A stretch of 64,000 bases of DNA from Paenibacillus pectinilyticus (GTDB taxonomy: Bacteria > Bacillota > Bacilli > Paenibacillales > NBRC-103111). A program made the translations under genes and the position numbers. The stretch's first letter is position 1. Every line of letters starts with the position of its first letter. The stretch lies in contig NZ_LYPC01000027.1 in NCBI RefSeq assembly GCF_001700435.1, positions 1,170,433 to 1,234,432 on the forward strand, in the 5' to 3' direction. Of this stretch, positions 8,595 to 20,901 are shown piece by piece. The notes beneath the pieces are model-generated. The model was not told the DNA's origin and made no database searches. It saw only the letters and a program-made list of their open reading frames with translations.

Positions 8595-9427
8595 AGTCAG
8601 TTGGTAATCGGTACACCTCGTTGCTATTCCATGTGCTGCTTCTCGGTTTTGGAGCTGTATGGGTATATCCCTTCATCTGGATGGTATTCTCTTCACTTAA
8701 AACCAACCTTGAATTCGGAAACGCAGGATTGAAGCTTCTGCCCGATAAAGTACAGTGGGAAAACTATTCGCGGGCTTGGAACCAAGTTCACTTCTCGCAA
8801 TATTTCTTAAACTCGGTCATTGTTACCGTGTCTACAGTTGTTATTGTGGTTGTGCTGTGCTCTTTAATGGGCTATGCGATCGGGAGAGTAGCATTTCCAG
8901 GAAGAAAACTGTTGCTGGGGGTCATTACGGCGACGATGTTTATTCCGAAAGGATATACGATTCTGCCCATCTTTTATATTATTAAAGGTTTGGGCCTTCT
9001 TAATTCAAGATACGGCGTCATCTTAGCTGAGGCGTCGGGTGCTCACGTCGTATTCATTTTATTGTTTGCTTCTTATTTCAGTAGTTTGCCGAAAGATATG
9101 GAAGAATCTGTGCAAATTGATGGGGGGGGCTTTATCCGAACCTTCGTGCAGGTGATGCTTCCGCTATCCAAGCCAATTATTGCTACAACAGCCATCATGC
9201 AATTTATATGGACGTGGAATTCTTACTTTGTTCCGCTTGTATTCACCCTAAGTAAACCGGAATTGCGCACGTTGGCCGTCGGTATGACCTCGTTTGTTGC
9301 CGAGAATTCGGTGGACTGGACAGGCATGACTGCAGCGGCGACGATTTCCATCATTCCAATTATGCTTGTGTTTATTATGTTCCAGCGTTTTTTTATCGAA
9401 GGGATTTCGGGATCGATCAAGGGATAA
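8591..9427 (+). CDS. ABC sugar transporter permease, MalG/UgpE type
   Basis: The 278-residue protein has six membrane segments, beginning FHVLLLGFGAVWVYPFIWMV, and the EAA loop EESVQIDGGGFIRTFVQVML. Its start overlaps the end of the first permease, a sign of translational coupling, and a GAGGGG ribosome site precedes it. It is the second half of the membrane channel for the lipoprotein-delivered substrate. The C-terminus FQRFFIEGISGSIKG is typical of the family. Confidence 0.92.
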   Translation: MKSVGNRYTSLLFHVLLLGFGAVWVYPFIWMVFSSLKTNLEFGNAGLKLLPDKVQWENYSRAWNQVHFSQYFLNSVIVTVSTVVIVVVLCSLMGYAIGRVAFPGRKLLLGVITATMFIPKGYTILPIFYIIKGLGLLNSRYGVILAEASGAHVVFILLFASYFSSLPKDMEESVQIDGGGFIRTFVQVMLPLSKPIIATTAIMQFIWTWNSYFVPLVFTLSKPELRTLAVGMTSFVAENSVDWTGMTAAATISIIPIMLVFIMFQRFFIEGISGSIKG

Positions 9428-9446
9428 TTTGAGGAGGCGGTATTGG

Positions 9447-10997
9447 ATGAAAATGCAGATTAATGGTACTAACGTTAAAAAGACAGCTGCACTGACAGCG
9501 ATGATTATGATGGTTGGATGGCTTACAGGGTGTTCCGGAACGAGTGGAAGCAGTGAAATAGCGTCGACAGGAAGCCCGAAACCAAGCGGCGGAGCGGTTA
9601 CAGCTGCACCAACGAGCTCTGCTCCGGTTACGATTACGATGTGGAACCGTTGGCCAGAATTAAAAGATTCGTTCACAGAGACAGCAACAGCGTTTCATTC
9701 GAAAAATCCGAGTATTACCGTTAATCTCGTAGATGTTCCTCCGGCAGAAATGACTGCTCAAATGCAGACAGCCATTGCAGGAGCGCAATTGCCCGACATT
9801 TTCCCTAATGGAAATTATAGCACGTTCCCTCAATTAGTTAGTATGGGGCTGATACGTCAATTAGATGATGTCATCAACGCTGATGTGAAAAAAAGATTTG
9901 ATCCCGGCACTTGGGCTGAAGGCACTAGCACCATGAATAACCATATTTATACGTATCCGCTGTACACCCCTCGCCGTCCTGGGTATGTCATGTACTATAA
10001 TAAAAGCGTTTTGCAGCAAGCAGGACTAACCGTTAAAGACGTTCCTAAAACATGGGACGAATTGGTAACCGTTAGTCAGAAGGTTAAGCAGGCGACACAA
10101 GGTCAAGCTTACGGACTTGTCGTCGGGTTTAAATCCGCCTATGTGACTACGGGAGTAACCGGTCAAATCGCAACAGCCATTTCTCCGGATGTTGCGCCTT
10201 CCAATCAATTTAATTATAAGACAGGAAAATATGAGCAGAATTCGAATGGTATCGTGGAAACCGTTCAATTCTTCCAAAAGCTCAATAACGATAAGCTGCT
10301 GCATCCGAACAGCCTGTTAAGTGACGAATTCCAAGCTGCAAGCTTATTTGCCAGCGGCAAGGCTGCATTCTTCCTCAACGGAAGTTGGCAAGTTAACAAC
10401 TTTGTAAACACTCAGAAGTTTACGGATTTCGACTCGGCTCCTATTCCGACCAAAGACGGAAAGCAGCAGTACAGGGATTACAACGGCAATTTGCCAGCGA
10501 CTCTCTATGTTAGCAACAGTACGAAGCATCCAGCGGAAGTAAAGGCATTCTTGGAATTTATGACAGACAATTTCTATCCGAAGCTGATTCAGAAAGGTAT
10601 TGAGTATTCACCAATTCCAGATATTAACCAAAAGTACAAGGCTGAAAACAATCCTCTGTTCGACAATGTGGAGAAGCTTCAAAACGATATGTTCGTTCTT
10701 GTTCCTCAGCCGTTCTCACGTAATGCGTCCGCAATTGACGTACAGACAGAGCTAAACGGACAATTACCAAAAACTGTGCTTTCGGATGTTGTAACTGGCT
10801 ATCTAGCTGGACAAATTAAAGATCTGCAGTCTGGCCTTGATACTTTGGCTGGACAATATAACAAGGCATTAGGCGATGTTATTACCAAGGTAAATTCGTC
10901 CGGCAAGAAGATTGTTCCGAGCGATTACTCTTTTGAAAACTGGACGCCGCTTAAACCCTATGATAGTACGCTATATGCAGGGTTGAAAAAGAACTAA
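9447..10997 (+). CDS. Extracellular solute-binding lipoprotein of ABC sugar importer
   Basis: The start is the ATG near 9447, behind AGGAGG. Earlier in-frame codons lie inside the upstream permease gene. The product is about 516 residues with a lipoprotein signal ending in WLTGC, then a Ser/Thr/Gly/Pro-rich linker. The mature part is a family-1 sugar-binding fold (TMWNRWPELKD, PDIFPNGNY, YYNKSVLQQAGL, PKTWDELVTVSQK). It captures the substrate outside the membrane and passes it to the two upstream permeases. Gene order is permease-permease-binding protein, the reverse of the order in loci B and C. A strong terminator follows directly. Confidence 0.92.
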   Translation: MKMQINGTNVKKTAALTAMIMMVGWLTGCSGTSGSSEIASTGSPKPSGGAVTAAPTSSAPVTITMWNRWPELKDSFTETATAFHSKNPSITVNLVDVPPAEMTAQMQTAIAGAQLPDIFPNGNYSTFPQLVSMGLIRQLDDVINADVKKRFDPGTWAEGTSTMNNHIYTYPLYTPRRPGYVMYYNKSVLQQAGLTVKDVPKTWDELVTVSQKVKQATQGQAYGLVVGFKSAYVTTGVTGQIATAISPDVAPSNQFNYKTGKYEQNSNGIVETVQFFQKLNNDKLLHPNSLLSDEFQAASLFASGKAAFFLNGSWQVNNFVNTQKFTDFDSAPIPTKDGKQQYRDYNGNLPATLYVSNSTKHPAEVKAFLEFMTDNFYPKLIQKGIEYSPIPDINQKYKAENNPLFDNVEKLQNDMFVLVPQPFSRNASAIDVQTELNGQLPKTVLSDVVTGYLAGQIKDLQSGLDTLAGQYNKALGDVITKVNSSGKKIVPSDYSFENWTPLKPYDSTLYAGLKKN

Positions 10998-11002
10998 GCG
11001 GG

Positions 11003-11037
11003 AAAAAGGGAAACCGCAAGAGGGTTTCCCTTTTTTC
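11003..11037 (+). terminator. Rho-independent terminator
   Basis: AAAAAGGGAAACC pairs with GGGTTTCCC and the following T run (TTTTTTC). It ends the importer transcript and separates it from the sulfatase, although read-through is possible. Confidence 0.85.
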
Positions 11038-11060
11038 TTCCACAATGAAGGAGGGACAAA

Positions 11061-12686
11061 ATGGGACTGCCATTAAATCAACGAAGCCAACCGAATATAC
11101 TCTGGATTTCTCTTGAGGATACAAGTCCGAGATTCGGATGTTATGGAGACAAAGTGGCCCGCACACCAAACCTTGACCGTTTGGCGGCAGAAGGGATGCG
11201 GTACTCCAATGCCTTCTCAACGGCAGGGGTATGTTCGCCGAGCCGGGCGGCCGTTATTACCGGCATGTACGCGACATCTATCGGTGCGCATCATCACCGT
11301 ACATCCGCTCCCGAACACACGATACATACGCCTACGCCCTATGAGGTCGTTCCTCCTCCGTATGTAAAGCCTTTTACCGAGTATTTAAGGGCGAATGGAT
11401 ATTACTGCACAAATAATTACAAGACCGATTACCAATTCGAAGCGCCGTTCACCTCATGGGATGATAACGGACATACGGCGCATTGGAGAAATCGGGGCAA
11501 AGACCAACCCTTCTTCGCCGTATTCAACTTAATGGCAACACACGAAAGCGGCATGTGGCGCCCATTTCAAACATTGATAACAAACCCTGATGACGTGACA
11601 CTGCCACCCTATTTGCCTGATACAGCGAAGAGCCGTCAGGTGCTTGCGCTGCATTACGACAACTTGGAGTTGAATGATAGAGGGGTAGGTAGACTGCTGC
11701 GGGAGTTGGAAGAAGACGGACTGAAGGACAATACCGTTGTAATTATATGGAGCGATCACGGAGAAGGGCTTCCACGCCACAAACGATGGTTGTATGATTC
11801 TGGTACTCGAGTGCCGCTCATTGTTCGCTGGCCTGGTCGCATTGAGCCTGGAACGACGAATGAGCAATTAGTGAGCATGATTGATCTGGGACCGACTGTA
11901 TTGCAACTTGCAGGTGTGCCGGTTCCTAAGCATATGCAGGGGCAAGCATTTCTGTCAGTAAATTCGGTTCATGCGGCTCCGAGAAAGTACGTGTTTGCGG
12001 CAAGAGACCGGCACGACGAAGGATATGATATGGTTCGCTCAATCCGCGATTCACGCTATAAGTACATTCGTAATTATTACATGGAGAAGCCTTATTTCGA
12101 TTGGGTCCCGTACGGACACCATCATGGAATGATGCAAGAGGTATGGCGTCTTTATGCTCTAGGTGAGCTTAACTCGCTTCAGAAGACTCTAATTGAAGGC
12201 TGCAGGCCGCCTGAGGAACTATATGACTGTGAGAATGATCCGCATGAAATTACTAATTTGGCTCAAGATCCGAATTATAGTACTATACTAGCCCGTTTAA
12301 GCGATGACTTGGATTCATGGCGATCAGGCGTAGGGGATATGGGGGATATTCCGGAATCAATTATCGCGAATAGGATGTGGCCAGGCGGCATTCAACCAAT
12401 TACGGCAGAAGTGCAGTTCGTTCCAATCGCTGAAGGATTGCCAGGTACGGAGGATGTACCAGTGGGCGGTGATTATGAACTTAAAGCTCCTGCTGTGCTC
12501 ATGTTATACTGCGGAACGCAAGGCGCCTCGATTGCTTATACATTCGACAGTGACGAACATCCGCATTGGTGTCTGTATACTTCACCGATCGTTCTGCCCA
12601 AAAGTCATACTCTGGTGAGAGCGAAAGCGGTAAGAATAGGCTATCACTGCAGTAAAGAGGCCCAAGTGAAGTTCACATGTACGTAA
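11061..12686 (+). CDS. Cytoplasmic type I sulfatase with C-terminal chitobiase-like domain
   Basis: The 541-residue protein starts with PNILWISLEDTSPRFGCYGD, which supplies metal-binding Asp residues, and has the signature C58-S-P-S-R, where Cys is oxidised to formylglycine. C-type signatures can be matured by anaerobic radical-SAM enzymes or by FGE; neither gene is in the window. IWSDHGEGLPRHK supplies further active-site residues. The sequence style resembles the N-sulfoglucosamine/heparan sulfatase group, but the substrate cannot be fixed. About 100 C-terminal residues (TAEVQFVPIAEG, ASIAYTFDSDEHPHW) look like a CHB_HEX_C fold. There is no signal peptide, so it should desulfate imported oligosaccharides before the beta-galactosidase acts. 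Confidence 0.9.
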   Translation: MGLPLNQRSQPNILWISLEDTSPRFGCYGDKVARTPNLDRLAAEGMRYSNAFSTAGVCSPSRAAVITGMYATSIGAHHHRTSAPEHTIHTPTPYEVVPPPYVKPFTEYLRANGYYCTNNYKTDYQFEAPFTSWDDNGHTAHWRNRGKDQPFFAVFNLMATHESGMWRPFQTLITNPDDVTLPPYLPDTAKSRQVLALHYDNLELNDRGVGRLLRELEEDGLKDNTVVIIWSDHGEGLPRHKRWLYDSGTRVPLIVRWPGRIEPGTTNEQLVSMIDLGPTVLQLAGVPVPKHMQGQAFLSVNSVHAAPRKYVFAARDRHDEGYDMVRSIRDSRYKYIRNYYMEKPYFDWVPYGHHHGMMQEVWRLYALGELNSLQKTLIEGCRPPEELYDCENDPHEITNLAQDPNYSTILARLSDDLDSWRSGVGDMGDIPESIIANRMWPGGIQPITAEVQFVPIAEGLPGTEDVPVGGDYELKAPAVLMLYCGTQGASIAYTFDSDEHPHWCLYTSPIVLPKSHTLVRAKAVRIGYHCSKEAQVKFTCT

Positions 12687-12694
12687 ATCCATAA

Positions 12695-15724
<3,030 letters not shown>

Positions 15725-15747
15725 AACGCGAAATGCAGGAGGAACCC

Positions 15748-16047
15748 ATGGAGAACTTAACTAGCTATATATCAGTTGAAGGTGTGAAGAACAGTTATTC
15801 TGCCGGAGATATAGTTGAACTGATCGCAACCGATAAGCGTACAAACAGCACAGTACATTCCGTTATACTTTCAGTGCCGGTCCTTGCCGTATACGAGAAG
15901 TTTAGAAAAACAAGCGACGGTGAATTTAAATTGACGCTTCCTGTCCCCTATGAAGCGCCACCCGGTGATTATGATGTCGATCTTATAGCCATCGATCCTA
16001 ATGGCAATCGAGAAAACATTATTCACAGAACAGTATCGATTTTCTAA
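15748..16047 (+). CDS. Small beta-rich protein of unknown function, ~99 aa
   Basis: I place the start at ATG 15748, directly after AGGAGGAACCC; an ATG 15 bases upstream would put that ribosome site inside the gene. The product has no signal peptide or membrane segment. Alternating hydrophobic residues and a tail APPGDYDVDLIAIDPNGNREN suggest one immunoglobulin-like or fibronectin-like beta sandwich (inference). It sits between beta-galactosidase and galactonate dehydratase in the same operon. It could be a detached accessory domain of the galactosidase. Family not recognised. Confidence 0.6.
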   Translation: MENLTSYISVEGVKNSYSAGDIVELIATDKRTNSTVHSVILSVPVLAVYEKFRKTSDGEFKLTLPVPYEAPPGDYDVDLIAIDPNGNRENIIHRTVSIF

Positions 16048-16104
16048 GTCAATACCGTAAAAAAATTGGGTAAATTAATTGAAATTGGAAGGTGCAATTT
16101 TGAT

Positions 16105-17253
16105 ATGAAGATTCGTAGTCTTGAAAGTTTTAAAGTGCCACCAAGATGGCTGTTCCTCAAAGTAGAGACGGATGAAGGGATAGTCGGCTGGGGAGAACCG
16201 ATTGTCGAAGGCAAGGCAGATACTGTTCAAGCTGCTGTCGAAGAGTTGAAAGAATATGTAATCGGCCAAGACCCGATGCGCATCGAAGACTTGTGGCAGG
16301 TTATGTATAGAGGTGGATTTTACCGTGGTGGTCCTATTCTGACAAGTGCAATCTCTGGCATTGAACAGGCGCTTTGGGACATTAAAGGAAAATATTATAA
16401 TGCTCCGATTTATGATTTGCTTGGAGGAGCTTGCCGAGACCGGACCCGTGTGTACGCATGGGTTGGCGGTGACAGGCCCGACGATGTAGGCGCTGCTGCA
16501 AAAGAGAAGCAAGGTCAAGGGTTTACAGCAGTGAAGATGAATGGAACCGAGGAGATGCACTATATTGATTCATTCGCCAAGGTTGAAGAAACATCTGCAC
16601 GCGTTGCCGCTGTTCGCCAAGCATGCGGCAAAGATTTTGGCATCGGCGTCGACTTTCACGGACGTGTACACAAATCGATGGCCAAAGTTCTGGCCAAAGA
16701 ATTGGAACAATACCGTTTAATGTTCATTGAAGAGCCCGTTTTGCCAGAAAATAATGAAGCTCTTAAAGAAATAGCTAAATATATTTCTACGCCAATTGCT
16801 ACGGGGGAGAGAATGTACACGCGCTGGGGGTTTAAAGAGATTTTAGCCCAAGGGATCGTTGACATTATCCAACCGGATGTCTCACATGCTGGGGGTATTC
16901 TTGAGACACGTAAAATCGCTGCGATGGCAGAAGCTTATGATGTAGCGTTGGCACCGCATTGCCCACTGGGGCCGATTGCTCTTGCATCCTGCTTGCATGT
17001 AGACATATGCTCGCCGAACGCTTTTATCCAAGAGCAAAGCTTGGGTATCCACTATAATCAAGGAAATGATATTCTAGACTATTTAACCGATCCGAATGTA
17101 TTTGATTACAAAAATGGTTTTGTGGAAAACTTGAATGGTCCCGGACTGGGCATCGAAATTAATGAAGAGAAGGTCAGAAAACTCGCCAAAGTTGGTCATA
17201 ATTGGAAAAATCCTGTGTGGCGCCAAGAGGATGGTACCGTTGCGGAATGGTAG
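16105..17253 (+). CDS. dgoD: D-galactonate dehydratase DgoD (enolase superfamily)
   Basis: From ATG 16105 the protein is 382 residues, the same length as E. coli DgoD, and the match runs end to end: [91 protein letters not shown] and the final VAEW. These include the Mg-binding Asp and Glu residues and the catalytic His of HCPLG. The reaction is D-galactonate to 2-keto-3-deoxygalactonate plus water. An upstream TTG would add 13 residues not found in DgoD. The dgoA-like gene follows four bases later. Confidence 0.93.
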   Translation: MKIRSLESFKVPPRWLFLKVETDEGIVGWGEPIVEGKADTVQAAVEELKEYVIGQDPMRIEDLWQVMYRGGFYRGGPILTSAISGIEQALWDIKGKYYNAPIYDLLGGACRDRTRVYAWVGGDRPDDVGAAAKEKQGQGFTAVKMNGTEEMHYIDSFAKVEETSARVAAVRQACGKDFGIGVDFHGRVHKSMAKVLAKELEQYRLMFIEEPVLPENNEALKEIAKYISTPIATGERMYTRWGFKEILAQGIVDIIQPDVSHAGGILETRKIAAMAEAYDVALAPHCPLGPIALASCLHVDICSPNAFIQEQSLGIHYNQGNDILDYLTDPNVFDYKNGFVENLNGPGLGIEINEEKVRKLAKVGHNWKNPVWRQEDGTVAEW

Positions 17254-17257
17254 ACAC

Positions 17258-17896
17258 ATGACATCTAACCAACAGTTTTTGCATCACATTCAGCAAGAAA
17301 AGCTGATTGCGATCATCCGAGGGATTCCGCAGCAGTTGATGGCTCCACTTTTCGAAGCGCTGTACGAAGGGGGCATTCGTATTGTCGAAGTGACGATGAA
17401 TTCCCCGGACGCTTTGCAGAGCATACGTGCGATGAATGATCAATTTGGAACGAAAATGATGATTGGAGCAGGTACAGTGCTGGATGGAGCAATGGCGTGG
17501 GCAGCGGTTGAGGCGGGAAGTCGCTTCCTGCTCGCTCCTAACCTCGACGAAGAGATGATTCGCACAGCCATTCAGCTTGGCATACCGTCTATTCCTGGCG
17601 TATTAACACCATCAGAAATCATGATCGCCGTACGACTTGGTGCACCATTCGTGAAACTTTTTCCTATATCGTCATTTGGACCTAAATATATACAGGAAAT
17701 TCGCGCTCCACTGGATCAGATCAATATGATTGCTGTCGGTGGTATTCATGAATCCAATGCCAGAGCCTATTTGGAGGCAGGTGCGATAGGACTTGGCGTT
17801 GGAGGTAGTTTGATCGACAAGAGTTTTGTTGCAGCAGGGGATTTCAAAGCAATTACTGAAAAAGCGAAACGCCTTGTGTCTGCGGTTCAAGATTAA
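17258..17896 (+). CDS. dgoA: KDPGal/KDPG aldolase (DgoA/Eda family)
   Basis: From ATG 17258, four bases after dgoD, the protein is 212 residues. It has the class I aldolase motifs EVTMNSPDAL (catalytic Glu), GAGTVLDG and the Schiff-base Lys in PFVKLFPIS, followed by GGIHESNARAYLEAGA. It should split 2-keto-3-deoxy-6-phosphogalactonate into pyruvate and glyceraldehyde 3-phosphate. The kinase that makes this substrate (DgoK) is not in the window, so it must be elsewhere, or the enzyme may use the unphosphorylated acid. Earlier in-frame codons overlap dgoD and are not used. Confidence 0.88.
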   Translation: MTSNQQFLHHIQQEKLIAIIRGIPQQLMAPLFEALYEGGIRIVEVTMNSPDALQSIRAMNDQFGTKMMIGAGTVLDGAMAWAAVEAGSRFLLAPNLDEEMIRTAIQLGIPSIPGVLTPSEIMIAVRLGAPFVKLFPISSFGPKYIQEIRAPLDQINMIAVGGIHESNARAYLEAGAIGLGVGGSLIDKSFVAAGDFKAITEKAKRLVSAVQD

Positions 17897-18041
17897 TCTT
17901 TCTAGAACCTGTCAACAAACTTACTCCCGTACCAAAAAAGTATATTTGATATTCGTAGCGCTCGTGCGTAGCTATTAATCTGTGGGATACTGGTCGAGCA
18001 TGCTGTGATAGATTTGGATGGCTGTGACAGGAATAACCTAA

Positions 18042-18064
18042 GTCCGTATCCGTATCCGTATCCG
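18042..18064 (+). repeat. Short tandem repeat (TCCGTA)n
   Basis: Three to four copies of the six-base unit CCGTAT lie 20-40 bases before the MFS transporter start. Copy number could affect spacing of upstream control signals; nothing more can be said. Confidence 0.6.
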
Positions 18065-18083
18065 ATGAAATGAAGGTGTTCAT

Positions 18084-19295
18084 GTGTTTAGGCAGATCAA
18101 AGGAAACGCTCGGTTCTGTTTACTATTCGAGCCGATGTTCCTCATTCCGTATAATATGGTCATCACTTATGCTTCGGTATATATGCTTGAATTTGGTCTG
18201 AGCAATTCGCAAATCGGCCTGATTGCTACACTTAGCTCAACTCTTCAAGTGCTAACATCGCTGCTCAGCGGTTACCTTACAGACCGTTTGGGAAGAAAGA
18301 AAGCTTTGTTATTGTTTGATTTATTATGTTGGAGCATTCCTGCGCTCATTTGGATTGTGTCCAATAATTTTTGGTATTTTGCCATTGCGGCGCTCATTAA
18401 CAGTTTAGTCAAAATTCCGTCCACGGCCTTCTATTGCCTGTTAATCGAAGATACTCCTGTAACGGTTCGGTCCAAAGTGTTTTCCATTCTGCAATTTACC
18501 GGTGCAGCCGGAGGAGTATTCGCTCCTCTAGCTGCCATATTGATTGCTCATTACAACCTAATTACTTCGGTTCGGCTTATGTATGCAATTTTTTTTATAA
18601 GTACAACTGCGATGATTATTGCAAGGCATTATTTTTTGTATGACACAGAAACAAGTGTTGCGAGGATGAATGAATCTAGCAAAGAAGACCTGCGGACGAT
18701 CGCAAAGCAGTATTTGTCGGCGGCAGGGGTATTATTTCGTAACCGATCAGTTCTGCCAATCATGTTCGTGTATGTGCTGTTTAATATTCAAATTATTATT
18801 AAAAATACCTTTGTATCTCTCTATATGTTGGATACTTTAAAATTTAGCACCCCGTCAATTGCTTGGTTCCCAGCCATATCTTCGATTACTATGCTAGCCG
18901 CGCTTATTTGGGTCATCCCTCGGTTGAATCAGAGAAAAATGTTTGTTTACATTGTAATCGGTCTTGCCGTCACGGCTTTATCCTATGTACTTCTTCTTGT
19001 TTCCCCGGCTCAAAACTTATTCATGATGATAGTACTAGCCATGCTGAATGCAATTGGAACTTTACTAATCGTTCCCTTTCTGGAAGCTTATCTATCAAAC
19101 ATAGTTAGTGATAACGAAAGAGCCAAATTTTACGCTTTATTCTCCTTATGCGTTATGCTGTTTACTTCCCCTGCAGGTCTATTGGGGGGGTGGTTTTACG
19201 AAATGGGCCCGGGAATTCCCTTCATCTTCATCGCGATTGGTTTACTCGTGAGCATGGGGGTCATGATCATGTGCCGAAGACGAATACAATCTTGA
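18084..19295 (+). CDS. Major facilitator superfamily transporter
   Basis: The 403-residue protein shows about twelve membrane segments and the MFS loop motif SGYLTDRLGRKKALL after the second. It starts at GTG 18084, with GAAGG upstream. It follows the DgoA gene after 190 bases and precedes the UlaG-like gene by about 26 bases. A role in uptake of a sugar or sugar acid, or in efflux, is likely from context but the substrate cannot be read from sequence. The tail GGWFYEMGPGIPFIFIAIGL is a typical last pair of helices. Confidence 0.85.
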   Translation: MFRQIKGNARFCLLFEPMFLIPYNMVITYASVYMLEFGLSNSQIGLIATLSSTLQVLTSLLSGYLTDRLGRKKALLLFDLLCWSIPALIWIVSNNFWYFAIAALINSLVKIPSTAFYCLLIEDTPVTVRSKVFSILQFTGAAGGVFAPLAAILIAHYNLITSVRLMYAIFFISTTAMIIARHYFLYDTETSVARMNESSKEDLRTIAKQYLSAAGVLFRNRSVLPIMFVYVLFNIQIIIKNTFVSLYMLDTLKFSTPSIAWFPAISSITMLAALIWVIPRLNQRKMFVYIVIGLAVTALSYVLLLVSPAQNLFMMIVLAMLNAIGTLLIVPFLEAYLSNIVSDNERAKFYALFSLCVMLFTSPAGLLGGWFYEMGPGIPFIFIAIGLLVSMGVMIMCRRRIQS

Positions 19296-19321
19296 CTTGT
19301 AAGCAAAGGGGAGTGTAACGA

Positions 19322-20188
19322 ATGGTGAAAGAACGCTTAAGACCTATTTACAACTCAGGAGATTCGTTGTTGAAAGAAATTCAAAGAACAATAGTTCCTG
19401 AAGGCGGAGTAGCTGTATGGAGTTTGGGTCAAGCTGGAGTACTGATAAAAGGAGGCATCTTTGAGGAAATTATTTGTGTAGATCCATATTTAACCTTTTC
19501 TATTGAATTGGAAGACCCAGATACCGAATTTAAGCGAGAAATTCCGCCCCCACTTTCTCCACAGGAGCTGGATGTAAACACGGTACTGATCACGCATTTT
19601 CATGGCGACCACATGGATTTGACGACGATCAAAGGTGTTTCTCAGGCGCATCCAGAGACGAAATTTGTCGCTCCGGCCTCACATGTGCATATGCTGCATG
19701 AGATAGAACTGGATGTAAAGCGAATCATACCTGCCAAGCAACAGCAAGTAATTTCGTTCAATGGAGTAACTATTACTCCTGTAGCGGGAGCACATACCGA
19801 ATATGAGATGGATCAGGAAGGTCATGCGTATTATTTGGGTTTCTTTATTGATATTAACGGGGTAAGAATTTTCCATACCGGAGATACCGTTGTCACACCT
19901 GATCTGATCGAGCAGGCCACAAAATTTCAACCTCACGTAACATTGCTACCGATTAACGGAGGGGATTATGCCAGAACCTCAAGGGGGATTGTAGGCAACA
20001 TGAACTTCCGTGAAGCAGCGGATTTCGGCGTTGAGATCGGTACGGATCTTCTTGTTCCCATTCATTTCGATATGTTTTCTAAAAATCGTGATAACCCTTC
20101 GTACTTCGTCGACTATTTGTTTCACAACTATCCCGGGCAGAAATTTCATATGATGTCGGCTGGAGAGCGATTGATATATTTAAAATAA
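19322..20188 (+). CDS. UlaG-like metallo-beta-lactamase-fold hydrolase (possible sugar lactonase)
   Basis: The 288-residue protein carries the metal motif H92-F-H94-G-D96-H97, a later His in GAHTEYE, Asp in FHTGDTV and His in LVPIHFDMF, completing the binding site of the metallo-beta-lactamase fold. Overall layout resembles UlaG, the L-ascorbate-6-phosphate lactonase. It starts at ATG 19322 behind AAAGGGGAG. In this setting it may open a sugar lactone such as galactonolactone before DgoD acts (inference). No signal peptide, so it is cytoplasmic. Confidence 0.82.
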   Translation: MVKERLRPIYNSGDSLLKEIQRTIVPEGGVAVWSLGQAGVLIKGGIFEEIICVDPYLTFSIELEDPDTEFKREIPPPLSPQELDVNTVLITHFHGDHMDLTTIKGVSQAHPETKFVAPASHVHMLHEIELDVKRIIPAKQQQVISFNGVTITPVAGAHTEYEMDQEGHAYYLGFFIDINGVRIFHTGDTVVTPDLIEQATKFQPHVTLLPINGGDYARTSRGIVGNMNFREAADFGVEIGTDLLVPIHFDMFSKNRDNPSYFVDYLFHNYPGQKFHMMSAGERLIYLK

Positions 20189-20223
20189 TTAGAAAATCAA
20201 TGTAATTTGGTGTCTTAGGCTCA

Positions 20224-20242
20224 TTCTAAATGAAGAATGGCT
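20224..20242 (+). repeat. 19-base repeat shared with 38079
   Basis: ATTCTAAATGAAGAATGGC recurs with one mismatch near 38079. Each copy lies within about 300 bases of a sigK fragment. The meaning is unclear. Confidence 0.4.
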
Positions 20243-20305
20243 GCCTTCGTAGATAAATTAAGTGAATTTAATTCCCATAAAATGAATAAAATTAGTTGAG
20301 TTACC

Positions 20306-20813
20306 TTCAATACGGGGGAAGATTTGGAGGATTTGATCTCCATTGGGACGATCGGCCTGATCAAAGCTATCGAATCCTTCTCCCCAAACAAAGGGACCAA
20401 GCTGGCGACTTTTGCAGCACGTTGTATTGAGAATGAGATCTTGATGCATCTGCGTTCGTTGAAGAAAACACGCAAGGATGTATCCTTGCACGACCCGATC
20501 GGAACGGACAAAGAGGGGGAACGAGATTACGTTGATCGATATCCTCGGCAACGAAACGGACGATGTCGTGGATGCGGTGCAATTGAAAATTGAGAAGAGC
20601 AAGATATATCGCAATCTGGAGATATTAGACGACCGAGAGAAAGAAGTTGTTGTCGGAAGGTTCGGGTTGGAACTTGGTGGCGAGGAGCGGACGCAGCGGG
20701 AGATCGCGAAGGAGCTGGGGATTAGCCGCTCCTACGTATCGCGTATCGAGAAGCGGGCGCTGATGAAGCTGTATCATGAGTTTTATAAGATTCTCAAAAC
20801 CTGGACGGCGTAG
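20306..20813 (+). pseudogene. sigK: 5'-truncated and frameshifted sigK copy 2
   Basis: Homology starts at FNTGED, at nearly the same codon as copies 1 and 3, and continues [20 protein letters not shown] through [11 protein letters not shown] to GTDKEG. A run of five G (20515-20519), against four in copies 1 and 3, shifts the frame. The second frame then supplies [18 protein letters not shown] through [15 protein letters not shown]. Many silent differences from copies 1 and 3 show this is not a very recent duplicate. No sigma factor can be made from it. It separates locus A from locus B. Confidence 0.88.
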
Positions 20814-20842
20814 CCGTTTATTTTGATATATTATTTTTGGTC

Positions 20843-20856
20843 GAAAAGCGCTTACA
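20843..20856 (+). promoter_or_regulatory. cre-like operator overlapping a promoter
   Basis: GAAAAGCGCTTACA matches the cre consensus at about 12 of 14 positions. A good -10 box TATACT lies at 20865-20870, so the site overlaps the expected -35 region, a position where CcpA binding would block transcription of the regulator gene. Confidence 0.6.
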
Positions 20857-20901
20857 TCTCATGGTATACTTGTTTTGAAGAGAGTGATTGGGGGTAAGCA
20901 G

